In this document: positions 23,495 to 34,324 of the stretch, piece by piece
Numbering within the stretch: position 1 is the first letter of the stretch
Layout: the number at the start of each line of letters is the position of its first letter
DNA from: Rhodocyclales bacterium
Lineage (GTDB): Bacteria; Pseudomonadota; Gammaproteobacteria; Burkholderiales; Rhodocyclaceae
Direction: 5' to 3'
Assembly (NCBI GenBank): GCA_016235165.1
Contig: JACRLX010000050.1
Location: 79,665-143,664 of the forward strand
Length of the DNA: 64,000 nucleotides
Position numbers and translations under genes: made by a program
Notes under the pieces: generated by a model
The model's database searches: none
What the model saw: the letters and a program-made list of their open reading frames with translations, nothing else
What the model was told of the DNA's origin: nothing

Positions 23495-25938
23495 CTATGT
23501 GTGCGGGTCCTGCTCGAAAGATGGCCGGTCTCGCAAGTGATCGCATGCCGGGCGTTCCTCATTCGCCACGGCACGCGAGGCCTTTTCATGGCTGCGCGAA
23601 GCGGCTGGGTTCAGCACCCTTTTTCGTTCTTCTAGCCAGGTTCGTCCCTGCTTTCGCAAGTAGTTATTGCGAAACCAGTCAAACTGGCCATCTCCATCGG
23701 AAAGACGCCGGATCAGGCCGAAGTGGCTTCTGCTTTGGAAACGGAATCCCTCGGGGTCGGCGATCAGCTCACCAGCAATGAAATGTTCTCCCGACGAGGG
23801 GTCTCCACCACCATTTGGATAACCGTCCTCGATCCATCCAAAGCCCATGCCGGTACCGAACACGAATACAGCAAAGCGACGCATGACGTGATTCGGATCG
23901 TCGGGCATGCGATGCGTCTCGTAATCGCTGCCGTCACCGTAGAACGACCGGTCGCATAGGGCAATCTCTGCCCCCCATTGCCAGCGTTCGTTGGAAACTT
24001 CCGCATCGAATGTGCTTCGACTGACGGGCTCCTTTGCGGAGCGCTCCAGGTTCAGCGCCAGCAACCGCCGCAGGATTTCCTCGTCGGGCATGTCGGGTGT
24101 GTAGTCGTTCCAGCCGTAGGCGGCGGCGACTGCCGCGTCGAGCGCCTTGTGCGCGTTGTCCAGCCAAGCCGGGCGGGCGTTGTAGAGATTGGTCAGGGTG
24201 CGCTTCTTCAGCTCGGCCTCGAAGCCGGCCCTGGCCAGGCCTCGAAGATGCTTCCGCTGCCGACAATGCGGTCGAGCACCTTGCGGTTGGCGCCGCCGCG
24301 TACCGAGTTGGTGCCGACCAGTCCGGCCGCCATGCACTTCCCGCTTTCGACTTGCGCCCTTGCCTTCTCGAACCAGTAGGTGACAAAGTCCGCTCCGCCC
24401 GGCACACGGCCTTCGTAGCACTTGCGCAGTGCTTCGGTGTAGTCGGCGCCGAGTTGTCCGCGCATCACCTTGTCCCCAAGAAACGGCGGATTGCCGACAA
24501 TCGCGTCGCAGGCGGGCCATTCAGCCTCGCTCGCCGTGCCGTCAGCGCCGACTTTCAGCAGCGCGTCGCGGTTCTCGATGGTGTCGAGCGGGCGCAGGAC
24601 GGGCTGCGTTGCATACGGGTAGCCATTCCTCAACATCCATTGCAGCTCGCCGATCCAGACCGTGACTCGCGCCAGTTCGGCGGCATAGGGGTCGAGTTCG
24701 ATGCCGAGCACATTGGCCGGCGATACCTCGATGCCCACTTGGCGTTGCAGGCCCAGCGCTTCGGCTTCGGTATTGGCGCGGCGCTCCAGGTCCTTCAGCG
24801 CCTTCAGCGCGAGGTAGAGGAAGTTGCCGCTGCCGCAGGCCGGGTCGAGCACGCGGTAGTTGCGCAGGCGTTCGAGGTGATGCTGGAAGATCGCGGTGGC
24901 GTCCTTGTGCGCCTTGTCGCCATGCTTTTTCGATTTGGCCAGCAGCGCGGCGATCTTCTCCTTCGCGGCCTGCCATTCGGCCGTGAGCGGGCGCACGATC
25001 ACCGGCTCGACCAGGCGCATGATCGTTGCCGGGTCGGTGTAGTGGGCGCCGAGCTGCGAACGTTTGGAAGGATTGAGGCCGCGTTCGAACAGGGTGCCGA
25101 AGATCGAGGGGTCGATATTGCGCCAGTCCATGCCGGCCGCGCGTTGCAGGGCGGCGATGTCGGCGCGCTCCAGCGGCGGCACGTCGACGCGGGCGAAAAG
25201 GCCGCCGTTGAACCAGGCGATGGTCTCGTCGCCGTAGTCGCCGCCGTCGCGCATGGCGGCGAACAGCGCGCTCAGCCGATTCGCGGCCCGCGCCGGATCG
25301 TCGGCGGCGCGGTTCAGCAGGCCGGTGAACAGGCCGCGCGGCAGCAGGCCCTCGTCCTCGGCGAACATGCAGAACAGGCACTGGATCAGGAAGTGAGCCA
25401 CCGGCTGGGCTTCCAGCCCGCGCTGACGCAGGGTTTCGGCCAGCGCGCCGAACTGGCCAGCGGCTTCTTCGGTGATGGCGGCGAGCGATTTCACCGGGCG
25501 CAGCTGCTCGGGATCGGTGAACACCCAGCGCAGGGTTTGCAGATTCTCGGGAGCGCCGATGTCGGCGATGGCGATATGGCGCGGCTGGTCCGGGTAGCCG
25601 GTAAAGGCGGTGTGGATCTCGATGATCTCGCGGTCGCTGACCACCAGCAGCGGCGGGTTTTCGAGTTCCAGCGCGTAATCAGTCAGCTGCTTCAGCGCGG
25701 CGCGCAGGTCGCGCCCCGGGCACTTGTTTTCCCAGCCGAAGTGGCCGCGCTTCCATACATCGGCCCAACCATCACCGCCGCTGGCCTTGCCGGCGCCGCG
25801 CTCGAAGCAGTAGTGGTCGAGATCGCGCGGCTTGTCCACGCCAAGCAGATCGCACAGGTCGTCGAAATGGCCTTGCGCCCCGGCCCTTTCGGTAAGCGGA
25901 TTGTTCTGCCAGAGGGCGATGAATCTTTCAGGTGTCAT
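23495..25938 (-). pseudogene. DNA methyltransferase gene with internal deletion and frameshift
   Basis: The N-terminal ORF is a class I SAM-dependent DNA methyltransferase of the large MmeI-like type: MTPERFIALWQNNPLTER start, motif I DPACGSGNFLYLAL near residue 385, motif IV AIVGNPPFLGDK near 475. The frame then breaks near 24230, just after SIFEAW. The next frame resumes abruptly with the family's far C-terminal block KKRTLTNLYNARPAWL and AAAYGW. Several hundred residues, including the target-recognition region, are missing, with TTCGAGGCC repeated at the junction. A further unassigned 170-residue tail follows the usual end. The start is placed at 25938 because the earlier TTG adds an unconserved leader. 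The enzyme should be inactive. Confidence 0.82.
24532..24555 (-). repeat. 24-base interspersed repeat, copy 6 (inside broken methyltransferase)
   Basis: AAAGTCGGCGCTGAC then GGC and ACGGCG, read in frame as KVGADGTA at about residues 462-469, between ENRDALL and the NPPF motif, a place where family members vary. Confidence 0.85.
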
Positions 25939-26023
25939 GCCGCGATTGTGCCGCAAAAACTCCCGCAGGGACGCAGAACGCTGGCGCCGAAACCGCGGCA
26001 ACCGTGACGACGACGTGCTTGCC

Positions 26024-27359
<1,336 letters not shown>

Positions 27360-27373
<14 letters not shown>

Positions 27374-28808
27374 AGGGGATCTCGATGCGGAAGGTGGTGT
27401 TGCCCGGCTCGCTGTCCACGGTCAGCCCGCCATTGAGCTGCTTGACGATCTGGTAGACCACCCAGAGGCCGAGGCCGTGGCCCTTCTCGCGACCGCTGGC
27501 GAAGGGCTCGAAGAGGTGGGCCATCCGGCTGTCGGGGATGTGGGCGCCATCGTTGCAGACCGACAGGTGCAGCATCCCGTTCCTTGCATCCATGCCGAGG
27601 CGTACCTTGCCGCCGTGATCGGCGGCGGCCACGGCATTCAGCAGCAGGTTGAGCACGATCTGTCGCAGCAAGGTCGCCGGCAGCGGCAGCGGGCTTTGCA
27701 GCCGGCCGCCGACGTGCAGCGTCACCTTGCGGGCGGCGGCTTCGGCGTCGACCAGGATCAGCAGGTCGTCGATGTCGGCCGGGGCGAAGGAGCGGTCCTT
27801 GGCCTTGGTCTCGACCAGCAGCGCCGCCACGGTGTTGCGGATCTGGTCGAGGCCGCGTTCCAGCAGGGAGAAGGTTTCCAGCGCCAGCGGGTCGCCGTTG
27901 CCGTGGCGGCGATAGGTGGTGATCGCGGTCAGCATGCCGCCCAGTGGATTGTTGATCTCGTGCGCGATGCCGGCCGAGAGGCGGCCCACGGCAGCCAGGC
28001 GCTGCGAGGCGATCATCTGTTCCTCCAGTTCCTGCTTCTCGCGCAGTTCGCCGACCATGCGGCGGAAGGCATCGCCGAGCTGGCCGATCTCGTCCTTGTT
28101 CTGCGGCAGATCGGGCAGCCGGGCGGAGCCGAGTTCGCCGGGCACCTGGCGCATGGCATCGGCCAGTGCCAGCAGGGGCGCTCCGGTCTGGCGCGCGGCG
28201 AACCACGACACCGGCAGGATCAGCAGCAGCACCAGCAGGGTGACGAAGGCCGCACGCCCAACCAGGCCGATGAAGCGCGGCACGAAGGAAATCTTCGAAT
28301 AGCCGAGGATCACGTGGCCCAGCGCGACACCGTCGGCCACCAGCGGCGACATGACGAAGTAATGGACCGAATCGGCCGGCTCGATCACCTGCTGTTCGGT
28401 TGACTTGCGGTCCATCAGCGCCGCCCGCAGGCGTGCGTAGGCACCGCCCTGCCGGGCCGGGCTGGCACCGATCGGGAAATCGCGCGGCCGGCTGGAGACG
28501 AACACGCGGAATTCGGCATCGGTCACCATGACCACGTCGGCCTGCAGTTCGGGGGCGATGGCGGCCGGGTCGCGCGCCGATTGCAGGATCTCGTAGGCGC
28601 GCCAGATGTCGTCGTGCAACACTGGCGTAACCAGGGTGTTGGCCAGCACCCGCGCCAGGCTCTTGGCATGGGACTCCAGGTTCTGGCGCATTTCGTCGTA
28701 CTCGCGCGTGACCAGCGCCGCCGTGACGGCCAGCGCGGTGCCGAGTACCGCCGCCATCACCCGCAGCGGTATCTTCCAGCGCAGCGAAAGGTCGTCGAGC
28801 GCGATCAA
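27360..28808 (-). CDS. Membrane sensor histidine kinase
   Basis: A 482-aa kinase. An N-terminal membrane helix (IPLRVMAAVLGTALAVTAALV), a periplasmic sensor region of about 150 residues, a second helix (AAFVTLLVLLLILPVSWFAA), a HAMP segment, the phosphoacceptor box AGIAHEINNPLGG and an ATPase domain (NLLLNAVAAA, GHGLGLWVVYQI) are visible. The TTG at 28808 overlaps the upstream phnD-like stop (TTGA) and gives the proper N-terminus; the track's much longer frame runs through phnD. Grouping with a PhnD-like periplasmic protein recalls TtrS, in which both parts are one protein. Confidence 0.87.
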
Positions 28809-29683
28809 ACCTTGCCCACCCGCATCGCCATGCGCGCGATGCCGTCGAACAGCGCGGGCTGGCCGGCGACGAAGCCGTCCAGGCTCAACAGCCGCAGCAG
28901 TTGCGCACCCTCGGGGTCGGCCGGCATGTCGAGCAGGGCGCCGCGAAACTGCCGCATTTCCGCCGCGGGAATGTCGCGGCGGGCGACAAAAGGCGTATGG
29001 CCGAAATCGGGCGAGCGTTCGATGATGCGGGTGGCGCTGGTCAGGCCGGGGTGGAACTCGGCCAGGGTGTCCCAGACATAGCCATCCACCGCGCCGCCGT
29101 CGGCCAGGCCCACCCCCACCGCCTCGACCACCTTGCGGTGCGCCCAGGTGAAGAAGCTGCGCGAGAAGAAGGTGGTCGGGTTCTCGCCCTGGCTGGCGAG
29201 GCGGTATTGCGGATAGAGGAAGCCCGAATTGGAATCCGGGTCCGAATAGGCGAATACCTTGCCGCGCAAGTCGGCCAGGCTGCCGGTCTTGCGATCGTCG
29301 GCCGGCACGATGAGGTAGGACTGGTAGTAGGGGCGCCCGCGCCACACCGGTACCGCGACCAGCCGCAGATCATGCCGGTAGCGTACATAGGGATAGCCGC
29401 AGATCCATGCAAAGTCGAGCTTGCCGCCGCGGATCAGGTCCATCACCTCGCGATAGCTGCCACGCTGGACGAAGACCACGGAACGCTTCAGTCGGCGCTC
29501 CAGCCACACTCGCCAGCGCGTCAGGAAGCTCATCTGGTCGTCAAGGAATACCGGTGTCAGGCCGACTCGCAAGCCGCCCTGCTCGGCGCGCGCAGGCAGC
29601 AGCGGCAGGGCGGCCGCAACCAGCGCGGAGCGCAGGAAACATCGCCTGCGCAGGCGGACCGGACTGCGATCATCGTCGTTCAT
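28805..29683 (-). CDS. PhnD/TtrS-type periplasmic substrate-binding protein
   Basis: A 292-aa PhnD-family binding protein with an arginine-rich, Tat-like or Sec signal (RLRRRCFLRSALVAAALPLLPARA). Family segments include LRVGLTPVF, GKLDFAWICGYPYV and DLRGKVFAYSDPDSNSGFLYP. The ATG at 29683 is used because the earlier track start gives an unconserved leader across the promoter. With no ABC or permease gene nearby and a kinase gene overlapping it by four bases, it is most likely the ligand-sensing part of a three-component signalling system, as in the PhnD domain of TtrS. Its ligand is probably the substrate of the divergent molybdoenzyme (inference). Confidence 0.82.
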   Translation of the reverse strand: MNDDDRSPVRLRRRCFLRSALVAAALPLLPARAEQGGLRVGLTPVFLDDQMSFLTRWRVWLERRLKRSVVFVQRGSYREVMDLIRGGKLDFAWICGYPYVRYRHDLRLVAVPVWRGRPYYQSYLIVPADDRKTGSLADLRGKVFAYSDPDSNSGFLYPQYRLASQGENPTTFFSRSFFTWAHRKVVEAVGVGLADGGAVDGYVWDTLAEFHPGLTSATRIIERSPDFGHTPFVARRDIPAAEMRQFRGALLDMPADPEGAQLLRLLSLDGFVAGQPALFDGIARMAMRVGKV

Positions 29684-29779
29684 GACGGCGATGATAAGCG
29701 CGAAAGGCGCCGCGCTTCCAGCCAAACGCGCGGGAGTTACCTTGTTGTAGCAGGTTGCAGCGCAGCATCCAAAGCGAGT

Positions 29780-29795
29780 GTTACGCCGGCGTAAC
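29780..29795. promoter_or_regulatory. Perfect palindrome, candidate activator site
   Basis: GTTACGCCGGCGTAAC is a perfect 16-base inverted repeat in the 301-base gap between the phnD-like gene and the molybdoenzyme operon. It ends 78 bases before the -24 element, a usual distance for an NtrC-type enhancer site. The rest of the gap holds the sigma-54 promoter and no gene. Confidence 0.65.
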
Positions 29796-29873
29796 GCAAC
29801 CGGCGGCGCGGCAATTTTGCGGACCGACACAATCCCCTTGATCGACAAGGAATTGGCCGTCGCGGCGACGGCG

Positions 29874-29889
29874 TGGTCCGGATGTTGCT
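29874..29889 (+). promoter_or_regulatory. Sigma-54 (-24/-12) promoter of the molybdoenzyme operon
   Basis: TGGTCCGGATGTTGCT matches TGGCACG-N4-TTGCW, with GG and GC exactly ten bases apart. It lies 95 bases upstream of the first gene on the plus strand, and a sigma-54 activator is encoded in the divergent gene set. Confidence 0.72.
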
Positions 29890-29984
29890 GAAAGGAAACG
29901 GCGGCTTGATCCGGGTTGCCCTTGGGCGCCGGATCGCCGGGACAAAAACCGAATCACGGCAGGCACAAAGAGGAGGCAAGACAC

Positions 29985-30695
29985 ATGAGCGAAGAACTGA
30001 GGGTTTCGCCCATCGAAACCCGTGGCGTCGCCGGCAAGCGCCGGTTTGCCATGGTGGTCGATACGCGGCGCTGCATCGGTTGCATGGCATGCCAGGTCGC
30101 ATGCAAGGCAGAGTACGACACGCCGCTGGGCGTCAACCGGACCTGGGTGCCTTACAAGGTGGTCGGCAAGTATCCCAATGTCAAAAAGCAGTTCCTGCCA
30201 CGGCTGTGCAACCACTGCGACGACGCGCCCTGCGTGCGCAACTGCCCGGTCGAGGCGACCTTCAAGGTCGAGGACGGCGGCTTCATCCTGCAACGCTACG
30301 AGCGCTGCATCGGCTGCCGCAGCTGCATGGCGGCCTGCCCCTACAACGCGCGCTTCATGCTGCCCTCGCACCGCACCTACACGCCGATCACCAACGTGGT
30401 CGACAAGTGCACCTTCTGCTTCCACCGCGTGACGCAGAACCTGGTGCCGGCCTGCGTGCAGACCTGCATCGGCCGTTCGCGCGTGTTCGGCGACCTCAAC
30501 GATCCAAACAGCGAGGTCTCCTATCTGGTGGCGAAGAACGCGACCCAGGTGTTGCGCCCGGAAGAAGGCACCAAGCCGCACGTCTTCTACATCGGCGCCG
30601 ACCGCAACGCCACCGAGTTCGGCCGCGACGCCTACCGCCAGCCCGAAGTGATGGAGCTCGAGCGCTCCGCCTTCAAGCGCAACTTCAAGATCTGA
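29985..30695 (+). CDS. Four-cluster ferredoxin subunit (TtrB/PsrB/PhsB-like)
   Basis: A 236-aa electron-transfer subunit with four cysteine clusters of the DMSO-reductase beta-subunit type: CIGCMACQVACK (residues 25-36), CNHCDDAPCVRNCP, CIGCRSCMAACP and CTFCFHRVTQNLVPACVQTC. It would carry electrons between the membrane subunit and the molybdenum subunit. The ATG at 29985 is preceded by AGGAGG; the track's longer version lacks a ribosome site. No signal peptide is present, so it would be co-exported with the Tat substrate. Gene order B-C-A matches tetrathionate (ttrBCA) and selenate (srdBCA) reductases. Confidence 0.9.
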   Translation: MSEELRVSPIETRGVAGKRRFAMVVDTRRCIGCMACQVACKAEYDTPLGVNRTWVPYKVVGKYPNVKKQFLPRLCNHCDDAPCVRNCPVEATFKVEDGGFILQRYERCIGCRSCMAACPYNARFMLPSHRTYTPITNVVDKCTFCFHRVTQNLVPACVQTCIGRSRVFGDLNDPNSEVSYLVAKNATQVLRPEEGTKPHVFYIGADRNATEFGRDAYRQPEVMELERSAFKRNFKI

Positions 30696-30705
30696 GAGGG
30701 ACATC

Positions 30706-31563
30706 ATGGGTGATTACGTCTGGTTTCACGATGTGTCGTGGCACGCGAGCTACGCCGTCTATTTCTTCGTCATCGGCATCCTCGCCGGTCTGTCCTTCAT
30801 GTCCTACGGCTCCTGGATCACGCCGGCATTGCGTCCGCTGCGCGAAAAGGCGGCCTATGGCTCGCTCGGCCTGCTGGCGCTGGGCGGCCTGCTGCTGATC
30901 GGCGACCTGTCGCAGCCGATGCGTTTCCTCAACATCCTCAATCCCGGCTACCTGAACTTCAGCTCGCCGCTGGCCTGGGGCGCGCTCAACATCGTCGCCT
31001 TCGGCATCTGTTCGGTGCTCTACATCATGGCTCTGAAGAAGGGCGACGAGGCCAGGGGCAAGCTGCTGGCGCTGGTGACGGCGCTGCTGGCGCTGGGCCT
31101 GCCGGTGTATACCGGCTTCGACCTGACGGTGCACCAGTCGCGCCCGGTGTGGAACTCGCCGATCATTCCGGTGCTGTTCGTCGCCATGGCGATCGCCTCA
31201 GGCTCGGCCGTCGGTTCGCTGCTGGCGATGGGCAATGACGAGGCGCAGAAGGTCCTGCGCCAGTACATGCTGTGGTCGGCCGGCGCGGTGTCGATCATGC
31301 TGGTCTCGGTGATGGGCACCACCAACTACGGCGGCTCGGCCCAGGAACTGACCTTCATGATCATGACCACCGGCACCATGGGCCTGCTCTTCGTCGGCGT
31401 CGGCTTCCTGGCCGGCAGCGTGGCCCCGGCGGTGCTGCTGTTCGCGCCAATGGGCAAGAGCCAGGGCGTCCTGATGGTTTCCGCCCTGCTCATCCTGGTC
31501 GGTGGCGCGGCCCTGCGCTATGTGTTGCTGATGGCCCCGCAACAATTGCAGACCCTGTATTGA
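30706..31563 (+). CDS. NrfD/PsrC-like quinone-interacting membrane subunit
   Basis: A 285-aa membrane protein with about eight helices, typical of the NrfD family (PsrC, TtrC). It exchanges electrons with the quinone pool and contains no haem-binding pattern. SYGSWITPALRPLREKAAYGSLGLL and LTVHQSRPVWNSPIIPVLFV are conserved-type segments. It begins ten bases after the ferredoxin gene and ends 23 bases before the catalytic subunit gene. Confidence 0.9.
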   Translation: MGDYVWFHDVSWHASYAVYFFVIGILAGLSFMSYGSWITPALRPLREKAAYGSLGLLALGGLLLIGDLSQPMRFLNILNPGYLNFSSPLAWGALNIVAFGICSVLYIMALKKGDEARGKLLALVTALLALGLPVYTGFDLTVHQSRPVWNSPIIPVLFVAMAIASGSAVGSLLAMGNDEAQKVLRQYMLWSAGAVSIMLVSVMGTTNYGGSAQELTFMIMTTGTMGLLFVGVGFLAGSVAPAVLLFAPMGKSQGVLMVSALLILVGGAALRYVLLMAPQQLQTLY

Positions 31564-31586
31564 TCGGCCACGAGGAGATTAAGAAA

Positions 31587-34226
31587 ATGGAAATGCCAAA
31601 AGTCACACGTCGTACCTTTCTCAAGGTCAGCGCCACCACCGGCGCCGCGGCCGCGGCCGCGCCGCGCCTGCTCAACGCCATGGAAACCCAGCTGGGCGGC
31701 AAGGATTTCGGTCCCGTCACCGGCGCCGAGCGCAAGGCGATCCCGATCAACTGCCATGTCTGCAACATCCAGGACGGCGCCATCGCCTATGTCGAGAACG
31801 ACCGCGTGGTCAAGCTGGAAGGCAACCCGGAGCATGTCTCGACCCGCGGCCGACTGTGCGCCAAGGGCAATTCGGGCATGTGGTACAGCTATGACCCGGA
31901 CCGCATCCTGTATCCGCTGAAGCGCGTCGGCGCCCGCGGCGAAGGCAAGTGGAAGCGCATCAGCTGGGACGAGGCGCTGACCGAGCTGGCGGCCAAGCTC
32001 GACGCCGCGATCAAGGAGGATCCCAACACCATCATGCTGAAGTTCGGCCGCCAGCGCACCGGCGGCGTGATCGACCGCTTCATGCATACGCTGGGCTCGG
32101 CCACCATCGTGAACCACACCTCGGTCTGCGAATCGTCGAAGAAGATCGGCATGGAACCGACCTGGGGACCGGATATCGAAACGCCGGACTTTGCCAATGC
32201 CAAGTACGTACTCAACTTCGGTTCCAACATCCTCGAAGCCGCCTACTTCCACAATCCGCTGTCGCAGCGCATCACCGAAGGCCGCGTGGACAACCACATG
32301 AAGATCGTCACCTTCGATGTGCGCCTGTCCAACACCGCCGGCTTCTCCGACGAATGGATCCCCGTCCATCCGGCCACCGACGGCGCCGTGGCGCTGGCCA
32401 TGGGCCACGTGATCCTGCGCGAGAACCTCCAGGATTCGGACTTCATCAACACCTGGACCAATGTCTCGGTCGACGAGCTGAAGAAGCACTATCAGCAATA
32501 CACGCCGGAGTGGGCCGCGAAGATTTCCGGCGTGCCGGTGGAAACCATCGAGCGTATCGCGCGCGAGTTCGCCACCACCAAGCCGGCCACGCTATTTACC
32601 TATCGCGGCCCGGCCAAGCACCTTTACGGGTCCTACAACGAGAAGGCCTGCATGATGTTGCCGATCATGACCGGCAACATCGAGACCCAGGGCGGCTACT
32701 GCCTGCCGCGCGGCATGGGCTGGCCGCAGCCGAGTCCGCAGCCGGGCAAGCCGAAGAAGGCGTCCTACCTCTCGCATCCGCCGGATTACCCGCTGGCCGG
32801 CCACAAGGTCAGCCACCTGGTGCCGTTCTGGATCGCCGACGGCAAGCAGAAGATCAACGTCTACATCACCTACCAGGACAACCCGGTCTACACCAATCCG
32901 GGCGCCATGGCGGTGTGGGGCAAGCTGTTCAAGGACGAGAAACTGCTTCCCTACCTGGTCTCGATGAGCCCCTTCATGGGCGAAGAGACGGCGCTGGCCG
33001 ACCTGATCCTGCCCGACTGTCCCTACCTTGAGCGCTGGGAGCCGGAATCGATGCCCAACTCGCTGTGGCCCTGGCTAGGCATCCGCCAGCCGGTGCACAA
33101 GTCGCTCGGCGAATCGCGCGAGAACCGCATCATGATGCGCGACATCATCTGGAAGCTCGACCCGGACGGCAAGCGGGGCATGAAGCAGTTCTGGGATTTC
33201 AAGGATGGCGAAGCCTACATGCGCCACCACTTCGACAACATCCCAGGGCTCAAGGAAGCCGGCGGCCTCGACTTCCTCAAGAAGCACGGCGTCTGGCCGA
33301 TTTACGGCAAGCTCGATCCGAAGTCCGGCAAGGTCACCGACAAGACCGGGCGCGAAATCAAGGCCGAGTACGGCCTGTTCAAGAAGGAGCTGTCGGCGGC
33401 CGACATGGCCGGCACCGCGACCGACAAGAACGGCGTGATCAGCAAGAACGGCAAGGCCATCGGCGTCAAGCGCAACGGCAAGAACTACGTCGGCTTTCCC
33501 ACCGGCAACCGCATCATCAACGTGCGCGTCGACCAGTGGGCCGAGTACGGCTTCAATCCGATGCCGACCTTCAAGCGCATCCCGTGGCACGAGACCATGA
33601 AGGAGGACGAGTTGATCCTCACCACCTTCAAGCTCAACGTGCACAAGCAGTCGCGCACGGCGGCGGTCAAGTGGCTGGCCGAAATCGCCCACAGCAACCC
33701 GCTGTGGATCAACCAGGCCACGGCGAACAAGATCGGCGTCAAGACCGGCGACCTGGTGCGGGTCGAAAGCCGCGCCGGCCACCTGGTGACCAAGGCCTAC
33801 GTCACGGAAGGCATCCACCCGAAGACGGTGGCGATTCCGACCGGCTTTGGCCACTGGGAATACGGCCGCCTGGCGACGCTCAAGCTCAAGGAGAAGAAGG
33901 GCGACGCCAGCCACGGCCAGGAAGACCCGGATCTCAACAACGTCTGGTGGGATGACAAGGGCGTTCATCCCAACAACATCATTCCGGTGGTGGCCGATCC
34001 GATCGGCGGCTCGCAGGGCTGGTACGACACCGTGGTCAAGGTGAGCAAGGCCGGGCCCAACGACAAGTACGGCGATTCGCAGGGCGACTGGCAGAAGCAC
34101 TACGATGCCTACAAGGAGACCATGCGCTATGCCTACACCGGCGACCTGCACCGCAAGATGCATCCGGAGATGGCCTCATGGGCGGGTCCGGCCAGCGTCA
34201 AGGCGCACGAAGGCGGCGGTCACTGA
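31587..34226 (+). CDS. Molybdopterin oxidoreductase catalytic subunit (PsrA/PhsA/TtrA-like)
   Basis: An 879-aa Tat-exported molybdoenzyme (signal TRRTFLKVSATTGAAAAAAP). The first iron-sulfur site is unusual: Cys56-x2-Cys59-x3-Asp63-x27-Cys91, so the third ligand, normally cysteine, is aspartate with exact canonical spacing. A cysteine in NHTSVCESS (Cys181) is the expected molybdenum ligand, as in PsrA, PhsA and TtrA. C-terminal cofactor-binding domain features (SNPLWINQATANKIGVKTGD) are intact. The start ATG at 31587 has GAGGAG upstream; the track's start is inside nrfD. Likely substrate: a sulfur or chalcogen oxyanion, by family and by the TtrSR-like regulators; not proven. An intrinsic terminator follows. 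Confidence 0.88.
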   Translation: MEMPKVTRRTFLKVSATTGAAAAAAPRLLNAMETQLGGKDFGPVTGAERKAIPINCHVCNIQDGAIAYVENDRVVKLEGNPEHVSTRGRLCAKGNSGMWYSYDPDRILYPLKRVGARGEGKWKRISWDEALTELAAKLDAAIKEDPNTIMLKFGRQRTGGVIDRFMHTLGSATIVNHTSVCESSKKIGMEPTWGPDIETPDFANAKYVLNFGSNILEAAYFHNPLSQRITEGRVDNHMKIVTFDVRLSNTAGFSDEWIPVHPATDGAVALAMGHVILRENLQDSDFINTWTNVSVDELKKHYQQYTPEWAAKISGVPVETIERIAREFATTKPATLFTYRGPAKHLYGSYNEKACMMLPIMTGNIETQGGYCLPRGMGWPQPSPQPGKPKKASYLSHPPDYPLAGHKVSHLVPFWIADGKQKINVYITYQDNPVYTNPGAMAVWGKLFKDEKLLPYLVSMSPFMGEETALADLILPDCPYLERWEPESMPNSLWPWLGIRQPVHKSLGESRENRIMMRDIIWKLDPDGKRGMKQFWDFKDGEAYMRHHFDNIPGLKEAGGLDFLKKHGVWPIYGKLDPKSGKVTDKTGREIKAEYGLFKKELSAADMAGTATDKNGVISKNGKAIGVKRNGKNYVGFPTGNRIINVRVDQWAEYGFNPMPTFKRIPWHETMKEDELILTTFKLNVHKQSRTAAVKWLAEIAHSNPLWINQATANKIGVKTGDLVRVESRAGHLVTKAYVTEGIHPKTVAIPTGFGHWEYGRLATLKLKEKKGDASHGQEDPDLNNVWWDDKGVHPNNIIPVVADPIGGSQGWYDTVVKVSKAGPNDKYGDSQGDWQKHYDAYKETMRYAYTGDLHRKMHPEMASWAGPASVKAHEGGGH

Positions 34227-34283
34227 ATCCCTGAGGAGGGATGACCGGCCAGCACTCCTCCCCCTTTGCGGCCGGGTTATTTC

Positions 34284-34314
34284 GGCCCGCCATACCCGGC
34301 GGGCCGGCTTTTTT
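34284..34314 (+). terminator. Intrinsic terminator after the catalytic subunit gene
   Basis: Stem GGCCCGCC / GGCGGGCC with a six-base loop, then GGC and six T residues. It lies between the catalytic subunit gene and torD on the same strand, and so should lower expression of the maturation genes relative to the structural genes. Confidence 0.8.
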
Positions 34315-34324
34315 AGGAACCGAC

